Of a stretch of 64,000 bases of DNA, positions 8,592-17,607 are shown piece by piece. Each line of letters begins with the position of its first letter. The first letter of the stretch is position 1. Made by a program: the position numbers and the translations under genes. The notes under the pieces are model-generated. The model was not told the DNA's origin and made no database searches. It saw nothing but the letters and a program-made list of their open reading frames with translations. The DNA lies in NCBI RefSeq assembly GCF_030689025.1, contig NZ_JAUYWA010000001.1, positions 186,001-250,000 on the forward strand. Direction: 5' to 3'. The stretch is from Oceanobacter sp. 1_MG-2023 (GTDB taxonomy: Bacteria; Pseudomonadota; Gammaproteobacteria; Pseudomonadales; Oceanobacteraceae).

Positions 8592-11237
8592 TCAGGCCAG
8601 GCTTTTGCTCACGATTTCATACACATCACGGGACAGGTCAGGTTGCGCCGCAACCCGTTCCAGCTGTTCTTTCATCTGTTCCGACAGTGCCGGCACCAAG
8701 CGTCGCCATTTGGTTAATGGTGTCAGCAAACGTGAGGCAATCTGGGGGTTGGTGGCATTCAGACGAATAACGGCATCCGCCAGCAAGCGATAACCACTGC
8801 CATCCTGAGCATGGAAGTGACACAGCGCCTGATTGGCAAAAGCACCAATCACAGAGCGAATCTTGTTCGGGTTACGCCAGTCAAAGGCTTCGTGCTCCAG
8901 CAACTGCTGGATACGATTGAGTGTACCAAGATCGGCAGAACCGGCTTGTACCGATAACCACTGGTTCACCACCAGCGCATCGTTTTGCCATTGCTGGTAG
9001 AACGCTTCCAGGCTCTGTTGTGCCAGCTCGTCATCACCACTGCAAATCAGGGCCTGCAACGCCGCCATCTGATCGGTCATATTGTCGCTACTGCCAAACT
9101 GCGCCAATGCCTGACGAACTCCGGCATCGGACGCTACGCTCCAGTAACTCAGTGCCAGGTTTTTCAGCGTGCGGGCGGCCATTTGTTGTGGTTCTGGCTG
9201 ATATTCGGCATGACTGAGCAGACGTTGATAGCAGGCAGCAAACTGTTCGTTCAGCGCCATCGCCATCGCCAGACGCACCCGTTGACGGCCAAGGTGAATC
9301 GCATGAGGGTCAACCTGATCGCTGAACTCAGCAATATAGGCTTCTGACGGCAAGGTCAGCAGGTAGCTGACCATGGCTGGATCAAGAGTATCGTCAGACA
9401 GCAGTTCGGCCATCACCTGACGAGCGTCCTCCGGCAGTTCAAATTCATCCAGACGGGCCTGGTCGATCCAGCCCAGCATCAGACGCTGACCGGCGTCCCA
9501 GCGGTTGAACCCATCACTGTCATGCTGCAGGCGGAACAACAAGTCTTGCGCACTTTGTTCAAACTCGACCTTGACCGGTGCCGAGAAGTCACGGAATAAC
9601 GACAGTACCGGCTGGCTCTCCAGCCCGGAGAACACAAAGGTTTGCTCGGCTTCGGTCAAGTGCAGCACCTGGCTGGCTGCAGTCCAGGTTTCCATACCCG
9701 CGGCGTTCACCGAGGGGGTCACCTGTACCGGCAAATCCTGACCATTGGCATCAAGCAGACCCAGCTGTACCGGAATCCACATCGGCTGTTTGTTGGTTTG
9801 TCCCGGGGTGTCCGGGCATTGCTGACGCAAGGTCAGGTATAAGGCCTGCTCGTCGGCACGATAGTCAACCTCCGCGCTGACCACTGGCGTACCCGCTTGC
9901 TTGTACCAACGCTTGAATAAAGTCAGATCAATACCGTTGGCATCTTCCATGGCAGCAACAAAATCATGGATAGTGACGGCCTGACCATCATGGCGCTCGA
10001 AATACAGATCCGACCCTTTGCGAAAACCGTCGGCTCCGAGGATCTTGTGGATCATACCCACCACTTCTGCGCCTTTTTCATAGATGGTTACGGTATAAAA
10101 GTTGGCGATTTCAATAAAGGAATCCGGTTGTACCGGATGCGCCATCGGGCCGCCGTCTTCGGCAAACTGTACCGTACGCACCATACGGGCATCTTCGATA
10201 CGCTTGACTGTGGCAGAGTGCATATCCGCCGAGAAGCTGGCATCCCGGAAAACAGTAAACCCTTCTTTCAGGCTGAGCTGGAACCAGTCGCGGCAGGTTA
10301 CCCGGTTGCCCGACCAGTTGTGGAAGTATTCATGGGCGACAATGGCTTCGATACGTTGATAAGCGGCATCGGTGGCAGTAGCCGGGTTGGCCAGTACACA
10401 GGAGGAGTTAAAGACGTTTAAGCCCTTGTTTTCCATTGCGCCCATATTGAAGTCATCCACGGCCACAATCATAAAGATATCCAGATCGTACTCACGACCA
10501 TAGACTTCTTCGTCCCAGCGCATGGAACGCTTGAGTGCGTCTAGCGCATATTCCGTCTTGTCGATATTCTGTGGTTCAACAAAAATTCTCAGGGTGACAT
10601 CGCGACCACTCATGGTGGTGAAATGGTCTTCCTTGTGCAGCAGGTCTCCCGCCACCAGCGCAAACAGATAGGCCGGTTTACGGTGTGGGTCAAGCCAGCT
10701 TACCTGGCGGCGACCGTCGGCCAGGGTTTCGTCCGCGATACAGTTGCCGTTCGACAGCATTACCGGGTAACGCTCGCCGTCGGCAATAATATGGGTGGTG
10801 AACACCGACATCACATCCGGGCGATCCAGATAATAGGTAATACGGCGGAATCCTTCCGCCTCACACTGGGTACAGTACATGCCACCGGAGCGGTACAGAC
10901 CTTCCAGCGCGGTATTCGCTGCCGGATCAATACGCGTCACAATGCTCAGCTGGTGCTGTTGTGCCAGACCTGTGATGGTTAATGAATCGTCGGTCACAGT
11001 GTAGGCATCCGCCGCCAGCGTGGTGCCATCCAGCGCCAGTTGCAGCAGCTCCAGCTGTTGACCCTGTAATTCCAGCACACCGGACTGATTGCCGGCGTTA
11101 TTGGCTTCGAGCGTCAATACCGCGGTCACAACGGTGGCATCCTCTTGCAGCTCAAACGTCAGTTCCGTCTGGTTGATCCAGTATTCCGGCTGACAATAGT
11201 CTTTCAGGTAAATACTTTGGGGTTGGGCATCACGCAT
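8592..11237 (-). CDS. pepN: Aminopeptidase N
   Basis: M1-family zinc aminopeptidase, 881 residues (Escherichia coli PepN is about 870), removing N-terminal residues from peptides in the cytoplasm. Seen: the exopeptidase motif GAMEN (about residue 263); the zinc site HEYFHNWSGNR with the third ligand Glu in LKEGF 18 residues later; and the conserved Tyr in NFYTVTIYEKGAEVV. The reading frame extends 18 codons further upstream, but the ATG at 11237 is chosen because AAGGA lies 9 nt before it and the protein then aligns with PepN from MRDAQPQ. It stands before the DUF2797-YeaC-rhomboid-nadK set, an order shared with Pseudomonas. Confidence 0.96.
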   Translation of the reverse strand: MRDAQPQSIYLKDYCQPEYWINQTELTFELQEDATVVTAVLTLEANNAGNQSGVLELQGQQLELLQLALDGTTLAADAYTVTDDSLTITGLAQQHQLSIVTRIDPAANTALEGLYRSGGMYCTQCEAEGFRRITYYLDRPDVMSVFTTHIIADGERYPVMLSNGNCIADETLADGRRQVSWLDPHRKPAYLFALVAGDLLHKEDHFTTMSGRDVTLRIFVEPQNIDKTEYALDALKRSMRWDEEVYGREYDLDIFMIVAVDDFNMGAMENKGLNVFNSSCVLANPATATDAAYQRIEAIVAHEYFHNWSGNRVTCRDWFQLSLKEGFTVFRDASFSADMHSATVKRIEDARMVRTVQFAEDGGPMAHPVQPDSFIEIANFYTVTIYEKGAEVVGMIHKILGADGFRKGSDLYFERHDGQAVTIHDFVAAMEDANGIDLTLFKRWYKQAGTPVVSAEVDYRADEQALYLTLRQQCPDTPGQTNKQPMWIPVQLGLLDANGQDLPVQVTPSVNAAGMETWTAASQVLHLTEAEQTFVFSGLESQPVLSLFRDFSAPVKVEFEQSAQDLLFRLQHDSDGFNRWDAGQRLMLGWIDQARLDEFELPEDARQVMAELLSDDTLDPAMVSYLLTLPSEAYIAEFSDQVDPHAIHLGRQRVRLAMAMALNEQFAACYQRLLSHAEYQPEPQQMAARTLKNLALSYWSVASDAGVRQALAQFGSSDNMTDQMAALQALICSGDDELAQQSLEAFYQQWQNDALVVNQWLSVQAGSADLGTLNRIQQLLEHEAFDWRNPNKIRSVIGAFANQALCHFHAQDGSGYRLLADAVIRLNATNPQIASRLLTPLTKWRRLVPALSEQMKEQLERVAAQPDLSRDVYEIVSKSLA

Positions 11238-11322
11238 GGATATTTTTCCTTCTGAAGTCGGTTCACTCCGCCGCCCTGGCCATCGAATCATGAAAGGCCT
11301 TGTGATCAGGCGGGCGTATTAA

Positions 11323-12174
11323 TCAGATCGCATCAATATGAGTCAGAGTGACCTGATAACTGGTGTATTTGCGCAGATTGATGACGCCACTATCCAGCAT
11401 CAGATACTGCCCCTTGATACCAAGTAGCCGCCCTTGCAGCTCTGGTGTCTTGTCCAGGTTGTGGCTGGTTACCTTGGTGGGGTATTCCAGCACAGGGTAA
11501 TGAAAACTGTGCGACACAGTACGACTGGCGGGTAACCATTCAATGGCATCGTCGCCCAACTGGTCGGTCAGTGCGCGAATCGGGTCGTCGAGCTCGGCCA
11601 GCAAGCCATCCCGGGCGGCGCCCAGGTCGAGTAACGGGTTCTGGCCTTTCAGCATCGTCCGCCAGTTGGTTTTGTCGGCAACCCGTTGACGCAGCAGGTC
11701 TTCCAGCATTCCGGACACACGACGGCTGGCAACTCTGGCAATGGCCATGCCCTGTACGGCCCCCTGATCCAGCCAGCGGGTGGGCAGCTGACCGGCACGG
11801 GTAATACCGACCTTGATGCCGGACGAGTTGGCCAGGTAAACATAATGAGGCTGAAAACATACCTGTTCTGCCCAGTCCGGCTCGCGGCAGGTACCCAGAT
11901 GAAAATGACAGGTTTCCGGGCTCATCATGCAGCGGTCGCACTGGGCCAGTTTGCTGAAACAGGGATAACAATACCCCTGGCTGAAACTTTTCCGGGTGCT
12001 GCGGCCACAGGCACAACAGTGAATGGCACCTTGCCAGCTCAATGCCACACGCTGGCCGATCAGGGCATTCATATCGATCTGGTCACGCCCCAGTGACAAG
12101 CGGTAAGCCACTTGTCCATCAGCCGCAGCCGTCGCGGCCATTTTGCTGAGCGCACCCTGGTAACGGTCGGTCAT
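11323..12174 (-). CDS. DUF2797 protein (zinc-ribbon and GIY-YIG-like)
   Basis: 283 residues. The N-terminal half carries a cysteine-rich zinc-binding region (CCACGRSTRK, YCYPCF, CDRCM with further Cys and His). It is followed by HYVYLANSSGIKVGITR, which resembles the GIY-YIG nuclease core (Y-x-Y and G-x-x-K-x-G-x-[ST]), and a helical C-terminus. The biochemical role of DUF2797 is not established to my knowledge. The ATG is 4 nt after the stop of the YeaC-like gene, so it belongs to the operon nadK - metallophosphoesterase - rhomboid - yeaC - DUF2797. Confidence 0.87.
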   Translation of the reverse strand: MTDRYQGALSKMAATAAADGQVAYRLSLGRDQIDMNALIGQRVALSWQGAIHCCACGRSTRKSFSQGYCYPCFSKLAQCDRCMMSPETCHFHLGTCREPDWAEQVCFQPHYVYLANSSGIKVGITRAGQLPTRWLDQGAVQGMAIARVASRRVSGMLEDLLRQRVADKTNWRTMLKGQNPLLDLGAARDGLLAELDDPIRALTDQLGDDAIEWLPASRTVSHSFHYPVLEYPTKVTSHNLDKTPELQGRLLGIKGQYLMLDSGVINLRKYTSYQVTLTHIDAI

Positions 12175-12178
12175 GGGC

Positions 12179-12442
12179 TTACTGCAGCGTCAATGGCTGA
12201 ACGTCATCATCACGGCCAATGGTCTCAACGTTGCCACTGGCACAGGCGCCACCGACATAACCTACCCGTTGTTCGGCCGGTACCTGATGGGTAATTTCAT
12301 AGTGCAGAATGGCTTCCATACACAGTTCGCGCTGGCCTTCCTGCAACGCGGTGCCATTGGGCCATTTGCCCAGCGCCACGGCGTTTTTGAGGTTTTCATA
12401 GACGGCCGGGGTCAGTGACTGGATCAGATCTTGTAATGTCAT
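12179..12442 (-). CDS. YeaC family protein (DUF1315)
   Basis: 87 residues. The family-typical core is LTPAVYENLKNAVALGKWPNG followed by a C-terminal region containing AILHYE and a variable tail. The function is unknown. The start is the ATG at 12440-12442 with GGAGA 7 nt upstream; a TTG 18 nt earlier in frame is rejected. It lies in the operon between the rhomboid protease and the DUF2797 protein. Confidence 0.88.
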   Translation of the reverse strand: MTLQDLIQSLTPAVYENLKNAVALGKWPNGTALQEGQRELCMEAILHYEITHQVPAEQRVGYVGGACASGNVETIGRDDDVQPLTLQ

Positions 12443-12461
12443 CGTTTTATCTCCAAACAAT

Positions 12462-13307
12462 TTACGTATCGGGGGCAGCTGGTCGCTTGCTCGGCCACAC
12501 CGTGGCCAGCAACATGCCGGCGATCAAGCCACCCAGGTGCGCACCATGAGCAATACCGGTCAGGCCCGGTAGCAGGCTGTCACTCATCATGGTCAGCAGC
12601 AGCCAGCCCACCATCACAGGCAGCAGCATGGCCGGGATGGAGTACGACAGCTTGCGCTGATATTGCCGCCAGCCGACCCAACCCAGCAGTCCCAGAGTGA
12701 CACCGGACAGCCCACCAAAACCGGGGCCGCCATACCACCACTGCACCAGGTTGCCCACCAATCCGGTGATCAGGGTCAACAGTAGCAACATGCGCGAGCC
12801 ATCATGCTGTTCGATACTGCGCCCCAGAATCCACCACCACATGCTGTTAAACACCAAATGGACCAGCGAAAAATGCACCAGTATCGGTTTAAGCCAGGCC
12901 AGCAAGCCGATGTCCAGATAGGTGGCCAGCTGCATCCGCTGCTCCGGCCACAGGCCATCTCCGGGTTGCACCCAGGCCAACCAGTCGGTCGAAATGTGCA
13001 TCCAGCCAAAAATCAGTACCAGTACCAGGCTCATTGCCAGAGTCACCGGTACTTGCGCCAGGGTCAGAATAAACGCCACCAGCGGCCTGGGTTTACCGGT
13101 CTCGACCTCTGGTTTGCCCAGCTGGCCTTCCCGCCACTGCTCGACCCAGCTCCGTACCTGGGCAATATCAGCCTCATGGGCCAGGTACAGGTGTTGCTGA
13201 CCCTCCACCATGATCACCCGGTGCGCGATACGATGCGCCCATAATTGTTGTGTGAGCGGCGACAGATCAACCGCCGCATCCGCCACCAGTACCAGCAAAG
13301 CTTCCAT
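12462..13307 (-). CDS. Rhomboid family intramembrane serine protease (GlpG-like)
   Basis: 281 residues. The cytosolic N-terminal domain (about 1-70) is of the GlpG type, followed by six hydrophobic segments. The catalytic dyad is visible: Ser in GLSGVTLG (about residue 200) and His in IAHGAHLGGLIAG (about 253). The oxyanion-site residues lie in HFSLVHLVFNSMWWW. It cleaves transmembrane substrates within the inner membrane. Its ATG overlaps the stop codon of the metallophosphoesterase gene by one base (ATGA), so translation is coupled. It lacks the features I would expect of a dedicated rhombosortase. Confidence 0.92.
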   Translation of the reverse strand: MEALLVLVADAAVDLSPLTQQLWAHRIAHRVIMVEGQQHLYLAHEADIAQVRSWVEQWREGQLGKPEVETGKPRPLVAFILTLAQVPVTLAMSLVLVLIFGWMHISTDWLAWVQPGDGLWPEQRMQLATYLDIGLLAWLKPILVHFSLVHLVFNSMWWWILGRSIEQHDGSRMLLLLTLITGLVGNLVQWWYGGPGFGGLSGVTLGLLGWVGWRQYQRKLSYSIPAMLLPVMVGWLLLTMMSDSLLPGLTGIAHGAHLGGLIAGMLLATVWPSKRPAAPDT

Positions 13308-14263
13308 CAGCGCTCGTTCTTGTCCACTCTGACCCAGGTGAATTTATTGGGCTGTAGTTGATGTTCAGTATCCATGCGATAGGCCACCAGGCGGCCATAT
13401 TTCACGGCACTATAATCGATACACGCCAGATTGGTACTCAAGGGTGACGGAATACCTGACATCCAGTAATGACCAAAAAACAGCGGTTTTTCTTCCGTGC
13501 TGTAATACAGCAGCTGGCGTTTCTCTGCCTCACTCAACAGCGAATGCTGTAAATCCTCTGGTAAGGGATCGGGCTGAAACAGGACATCGCTGTAGCGCTG
13601 GGGGTCATGCTCCCAGAACTTGGTGCGGAAAAATTGCCGTACAAAGCCATCGGTAGCGGTCATGGAGCGGCCTTGTGGCAGCTTCAGCGAGGTGCCACGC
13701 AGCATCCGGTCAAGGAACTTGTGCAGGAAGCTGGCAGGATCAACCGATTCCAGCAGCAGCTGGCGATCCAGCTGATTACCACCGTAGCGGGCGATATATT
13801 CGGCGATCATATCGCTGTCCCAGCAAGCGTGTACAACCCGAAAATGGTCGTATTCGGCAAACAGTGGCCGCTCCAGAAACCAGTCGAGCATATCGTTCAG
13901 CTCTTGCGGATGGTGGGCAAATTGCTCCATCGTGGCTTCAACAATATGGCTGTTGCGGCGTGTGTGTTCACGCAAAAACGGTTGCCGCATACCGGCGGGG
14001 GCCTTGGTACAGTAGGTAATCAGGTTGTACTCGTGATTCCCCATCAGCATTTCTGCTTCACCGGCCTCGACCATATTCCGCACGACTTCACAGGCCAGTC
14101 GTATATGAGGGCCACGATCCACAACATCACCCACAAACACGGCCTTGCGCGTATTATGACGATAAACGCCATGCTGCTTGCGATAACCCATTTGCTCCAG
14201 CAAGGTAACAAGGGTATCGCCACAGCCATGTATATCCCCGATCAGATCATATCCCTGGTGCAT
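13307..14263 (-). CDS. Metallophosphoesterase (calcineurin-like)
   Basis: 318 residues. The three metal-binding motifs of the calcineurin superfamily are clear: GDIHG (residue about 8), GDVVDRGP (about 45) and GNHE (about 76), with a later FGHYW. It resembles PrpA/ApaH-type phosphatases, which hydrolyse phosphoproteins or dinucleoside polyphosphates; the substrate cannot be told from the sequence. It lies 2 nt from the nadK stop and overlaps the rhomboid start by one base. Confidence 0.9.
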   Translation of the reverse strand: MHQGYDLIGDIHGCGDTLVTLLEQMGYRKQHGVYRHNTRKAVFVGDVVDRGPHIRLACEVVRNMVEAGEAEMLMGNHEYNLITYCTKAPAGMRQPFLREHTRRNSHIVEATMEQFAHHPQELNDMLDWFLERPLFAEYDHFRVVHACWDSDMIAEYIARYGGNQLDRQLLLESVDPASFLHKFLDRMLRGTSLKLPQGRSMTATDGFVRQFFRTKFWEHDPQRYSDVLFQPDPLPEDLQHSLLSEAEKRQLLYYSTEEKPLFFGHYWMSGIPSPLSTNLACIDYSAVKYGRLVAYRMDTEHQLQPNKFTWVRVDKNER

Positions 14264-14265
14264 AT

Positions 14266-15150
14266 TCAGTCTCCAAGGTTACTGCTCCAGCCCAATTTGG
14301 TGCGGCATATCTCGTAGAAGTTATGCCCTTTGGGGTGAATCAATTTAAACTTGTGCGCTTTTTTCCGGATGGTAATCACATCACCGGGCGCACATGGAAG
14401 ATGGGTTTGACCATCACAGCTGAGCGTTGGATAAATATCCAGATCGCCATCAATATGGATTTTGATTTCGCTTTTGCCATCCACCACTATAGGCCGACTC
14501 GACAAGGTATGTGGAAACATCGGTACCAGTACCAGGGCATCCAGTTTGGGATGCATGATCGGCCCGCCACCGGATAACGAATACGCCGTCGAACCGGTCG
14601 GAGTGGACACAATCAAGCCGTCTGACCGCAGGTTATAAACGTACTGTCCTTCGATATACAGGTCGAAAGCAATCATGCGAGCCGACTTGCCCGGGTGTAA
14701 CACCACATCATTCAGGGCCGCAGCCCCACCGATCGGATTACCATCCCGTTTGACTTCTGCATCCAGCAAAAATCGCAGTTCACTGGTGTATTCGCCATGC
14801 AAAACCGCAAGCACTTCGTCACACATGGTGTCGCCAGGGCTGATGTCGGTCAGAAAACCAAGACGGCCACGGTTAATACCCAGTACCGGAATATGGTACT
14901 TGGCCAAAGCACGAGCCGCCCCAAGCAAGCTGCCATCACCTCCGACCACAATCACCAGGTCGCAGATTTCACCCAGCAAATTGACCTTGCTGACCTGCAT
15001 ATTATGGCCCGGAATCACCTCAGCAATGCGATCGTCGAGAATGACGTAATATCCCTCATCGGTCAGAAAGCGGGATAATCGCTTGACGGTTTCAATGACC
15101 TTGTTACTGTTCAAGCGGCCGATAAGGCCTATATTACGAAACTCTTCCAT
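14266..15150 (-). CDS. nadK: NAD kinase
   Basis: ATP-dependent NAD+ kinase, making NADP+. It has 294 residues, matching the usual length. Motifs: GGDGS (VVGGDGSLLGAAR), GINRGRLGFLTD, NDVVLHPG, and TPTGSTAYSLSGGGP. The frame is open 19 codons upstream to a GTG at 15207, but homologues begin as MEEFRNIGLIG does, so the ATG at 15150 is preferred. The ribosome site is unremarkable (AAGG very close to the ATG). First gene of the leftward operon reaching the DUF2797 gene. The divergent DUF1853 gene starts 150 nt away, so both promoters share this gap. Confidence 0.96.
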   Translation of the reverse strand: MEEFRNIGLIGRLNSNKVIETVKRLSRFLTDEGYYVILDDRIAEVIPGHNMQVSKVNLLGEICDLVIVVGGDGSLLGAARALAKYHIPVLGINRGRLGFLTDISPGDTMCDEVLAVLHGEYTSELRFLLDAEVKRDGNPIGGAAALNDVVLHPGKSARMIAFDLYIEGQYVYNLRSDGLIVSTPTGSTAYSLSGGGPIMHPKLDALVLVPMFPHTLSSRPIVVDGKSEIKIHIDGDLDIYPTLSCDGQTHLPCAPGDVITIRKKAHKFKLIHPKGHNFYEICRTKLGWSSNLGD

Positions 15151-15299
15151 CACCTTAACCCAAGTCGTTGTTATCGATGCAGCCTGTAACCGGCGCTGCG
15201 ATGCCACCCAATCCTGCCAAATGGATACTGCCAGTGTCGGGAGAGTGAAGTGCGCGATTTATATCACAGCAACTACCAAAAGGCTTGTTGACCTGACGC

Positions 15300-16160
15300 A
15301 TGCAAATCTCCGAAGACGCCTTTTTCCAACTGCCAGACAAACACATCCGTGATTTGATCTGGGCGCTGACATCGCCCTCATTACTGGCCTGCCCCTGGCC
15401 ACCATCCCAGCCACCATGGCTGGAATCCCTCTGTCAGCAGGCCGGTTGCCCGACCCAGTGGCACCACACCAGTCGCAGTGAACAGAGCCGCCTCGGGCTG
15501 GTGTTTGAGTCGCTCTGGCACGAATGGCTACGGCACAGCGGCTGGCGCTGGGATGCCAATATCCAGATCGCCGGACGCGATCGTACCCTCGGTGAACTTG
15601 ATCTGCTGATCGATAACGGTCAGCAACAATGGCACCTTGAACTGGCCCTAAAGTTTTATCTTGGCATTGGCAATGACTGGATCGGTGCCAATCGCCGGGA
15701 TCGACTGGCGAACAAATTGCGCCACACCTATGAACAGCAACTCCCTCTGGCCCGCCATCCACAGGCACAGCCACTGCTGGCGACACGGGGCTGGTTTCCA
15801 CGCCGGTCGGAAGCCGTCTTCCGTGGGTGCCTGTTCTACCCGGCCAATCCTGCCATCACGGCCCAGCGACCGGCGGAAGTGAATCCTCACCACTGGCAAG
15901 GTCGCTGGTGTCATGCCAGTGAGTTGCAAGAACATATCCGCACTGGCCATTGGGTCATTCTGGCCCGCGATGAATGGCTCAGCCCGGTCTTGTCTCCAGT
16001 GGCCGCCAGCGCAGCCGATATCGTGCAATTGCTGCAGTGCCATTTTCGCTATCTGGATATCCCGCTCTGCCTGGCCCGGGTCAGGCCACTGCAGCCATAC
16101 TGGGCAGAGCAGCAACGCTGGATGATTGTTGCAGATCATTGGCCCAACGGACGGACCTGA
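15300..16160 (+). CDS. DUF1853 family protein (possible PD-(D/E)XK fold)
   Basis: 286 residues, soluble. The central part reads GELDLLI followed about ten residues later by WHLELALKFYL, the E-x-D ... E-x-x-x-K layout of PD-(D/E)XK nucleases. DUF1853 is a family of unknown function that I believe shares this fold. It is divergent from nadK and its last 25 bases overlap the 3' end of the convergent PLP-enzyme gene. No partner gene suggests a substrate. Confidence 0.85.
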   Translation: MQISEDAFFQLPDKHIRDLIWALTSPSLLACPWPPSQPPWLESLCQQAGCPTQWHHTSRSEQSRLGLVFESLWHEWLRHSGWRWDANIQIAGRDRTLGELDLLIDNGQQQWHLELALKFYLGIGNDWIGANRRDRLANKLRHTYEQQLPLARHPQAQPLLATRGWFPRRSEAVFRGCLFYPANPAITAQRPAEVNPHHWQGRWCHASELQEHIRTGHWVILARDEWLSPVLSPVAASAADIVQLLQCHFRYLDIPLCLARVRPLQPYWAEQQRWMIVADHWPNGRT

Positions 16161-17146
16161 TCGACCTGGCCCTCAGCAGACACATCGACATCCAGGCCGA
16201 TCCCCCGTCGGCCCTGCAACCCGCCGCCATGAATCAGCAGAACGGATTGCCCCTGCCACAACGCAGCATGCTGTAACCAGGTGTCGACCAGGGGCGCACC
16301 GTACACCGGGTCGAGCGGTAACCCCTGACGGTCAAAGGCGGTGATTTGCCCTCGCAACGCATCGGATTGCGCCCCGAAGCGGCGCATGCTGCTGGCAACA
16401 ATCTGCCATGACCGACCGGCAAACAACCGCTGCCAGCGTTGCGCCAGAGCGCCATGATCGGCAACGGTATTCACCGCCACCAGATGTACATCAGCGGGCA
16501 GCCTTGGCAACAAGCGCTCGGCTGTTGTCCCGCTGCCGGCTGCCAGCCACACCTGATCATACCCGGCACAGACAGCCGCCAAGGCCGCAAATGCCTGCGC
16601 CCCGGGATCTTGCTGGTCATCGCCATCAAGCCCTGACAACAGCGCCATCTCTGTCGATGCCGCCCAGGCCCCACCCTCGCCGATAAAATAGCTGTCAGTC
16701 GCCGCCGACCAGTGGCGCTGCCAGTCCGGGTCATAGCGCTGGCGATAATCAACTCTGGACTGGAATACCAGCTGCATGCCCCAATCGACACAATCCTGCA
16801 AGGTTGCCGTCAACGGCACATCGTCATAACCCCGTACCAGGCCGGTTGTACGAACCCCAGCCCACTGCCCCAGAAATGCCACCGCATGCAAATGATTTGA
16901 CCAGACACCTCCCGGCGTTACCCAACCGGAACGGCCACTGCCCTGCCAGGGCTGCCAGTGACACAACAGTTTGAACAGCTTGTTACCCGACAGCACCGGA
17001 TGGATACGATCCAGCCGCAACACAGACACACCGGATGTATCGATATCAGCCTGAAGCGGAAAACGTTCCACCTCCAGATCATGGCACAAAGACAGCAACT
17101 TCTGGGCAGCCCCAAAACCCGTCAAAGAAGAAAACACAGCAGTCAT
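16136..17146 (-). CDS. ACC deaminase / D-cysteine desulfhydrase family PLP enzyme
   Basis: 336-residue fold-type II PLP enzyme related to 1-aminocyclopropane-1-carboxylate deaminase and D-cysteine desulfhydrase. Seen: the PLP lysine in LSGNKLFKL (about residue 55), GGVWSNHLHAVAF corresponding to the family GGxxSNH motif, and the phosphate-binding loop AAGSGTTAERL. In gammaproteobacteria such proteins are more often D-cysteine desulfhydrase-like than true ACC deaminases; the substrate cannot be fixed here. It is convergent with the DUF1853 gene with a 25-bp overlap. Confidence 0.87.
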   Translation of the reverse strand: MTAVFSSLTGFGAAQKLLSLCHDLEVERFPLQADIDTSGVSVLRLDRIHPVLSGNKLFKLLCHWQPWQGSGRSGWVTPGGVWSNHLHAVAFLGQWAGVRTTGLVRGYDDVPLTATLQDCVDWGMQLVFQSRVDYRQRYDPDWQRHWSAATDSYFIGEGGAWAASTEMALLSGLDGDDQQDPGAQAFAALAAVCAGYDQVWLAAGSGTTAERLLPRLPADVHLVAVNTVADHGALAQRWQRLFAGRSWQIVASSMRRFGAQSDALRGQITAFDRQGLPLDPVYGAPLVDTWLQHAALWQGQSVLLIHGGGLQGRRGIGLDVDVSAEGQVDQVRPLGQ

Positions 17147-17525
17147 TCCTTATCGGCTGTTACCCCAAAAGGTCAATCAACCCGTATTGAACGCCACAGC
17201 ACAGTGAATAATTTGTCGCCGCCATCATACTCTTATTAAAGAAGGCTCTGGCCAGAGTCGGATAGCTTAATTGGCAAGCTGGTCAGCAGCCCCTGAAATC
17301 AGTATTTGGCCAGCACTCACTAACCGGCAACAAGTCAGGCAGCATAAGCCTGACAGCACAGCCGCAGCATCAACCCAGAACAACAAATCCCCCTACTGGG
17401 GATACCCCGAATCATTCATAAAAGTTACTTAAAAATACTTGGCCAAAATTGATATTTTGCGTAAAAAACGACCTCGTTTTTTACTGTTCATGGCAGAGAA
17501 TGTGCAGAAGTTCCTTGCTTCAGGC
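17147..17525. other. Intergenic region upstream of topA with three inverted repeats
   Basis: About 380 bp without a credible gene. It holds three hairpins: GTCAGGC/GCCTGAC at 17334-17354; ATCCCC/GGGGAT at 17387-17403; and a perfect AT-rich one with arms GTAAAAAACGA and TCGTTTTTTAC around CC at 17461-17484. The last ends about 42 bp before the topA -35 and is palindromic enough to be an operator. Supercoiling-sensitive control of topA is common, but no known site is recognised. Confidence 0.6.
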
Positions 17526-17554
17526 TTGACCAAACCCAGGGGTCTACCTATAAA
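17526..17554 (+). promoter_or_regulatory. sigma70 promoter of topA
   Basis: TTGACC at 17526-17531 and TATAAA at 17549-17554 with an exact 17-bp spacer form a near-consensus sigma70 promoter. The predicted start point is around 17561, giving a 5' leader of about 47 nt before the topA ATG. Confidence 0.8.
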
Positions 17555-17607
17555 GTGTCGCCACAACTGGGCTGAGTTAACACGTATTTAAGGGTAAAAC
17601 GGAGAAT

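Noticed and set aside
12462..13307. Rhombosortase for the GlyGly-CTERM-like cytochrome
   Set aside because: The protein has the GlpG-type N-terminal domain and lies in a conserved housekeeping operon, so it is an ordinary rhomboid.
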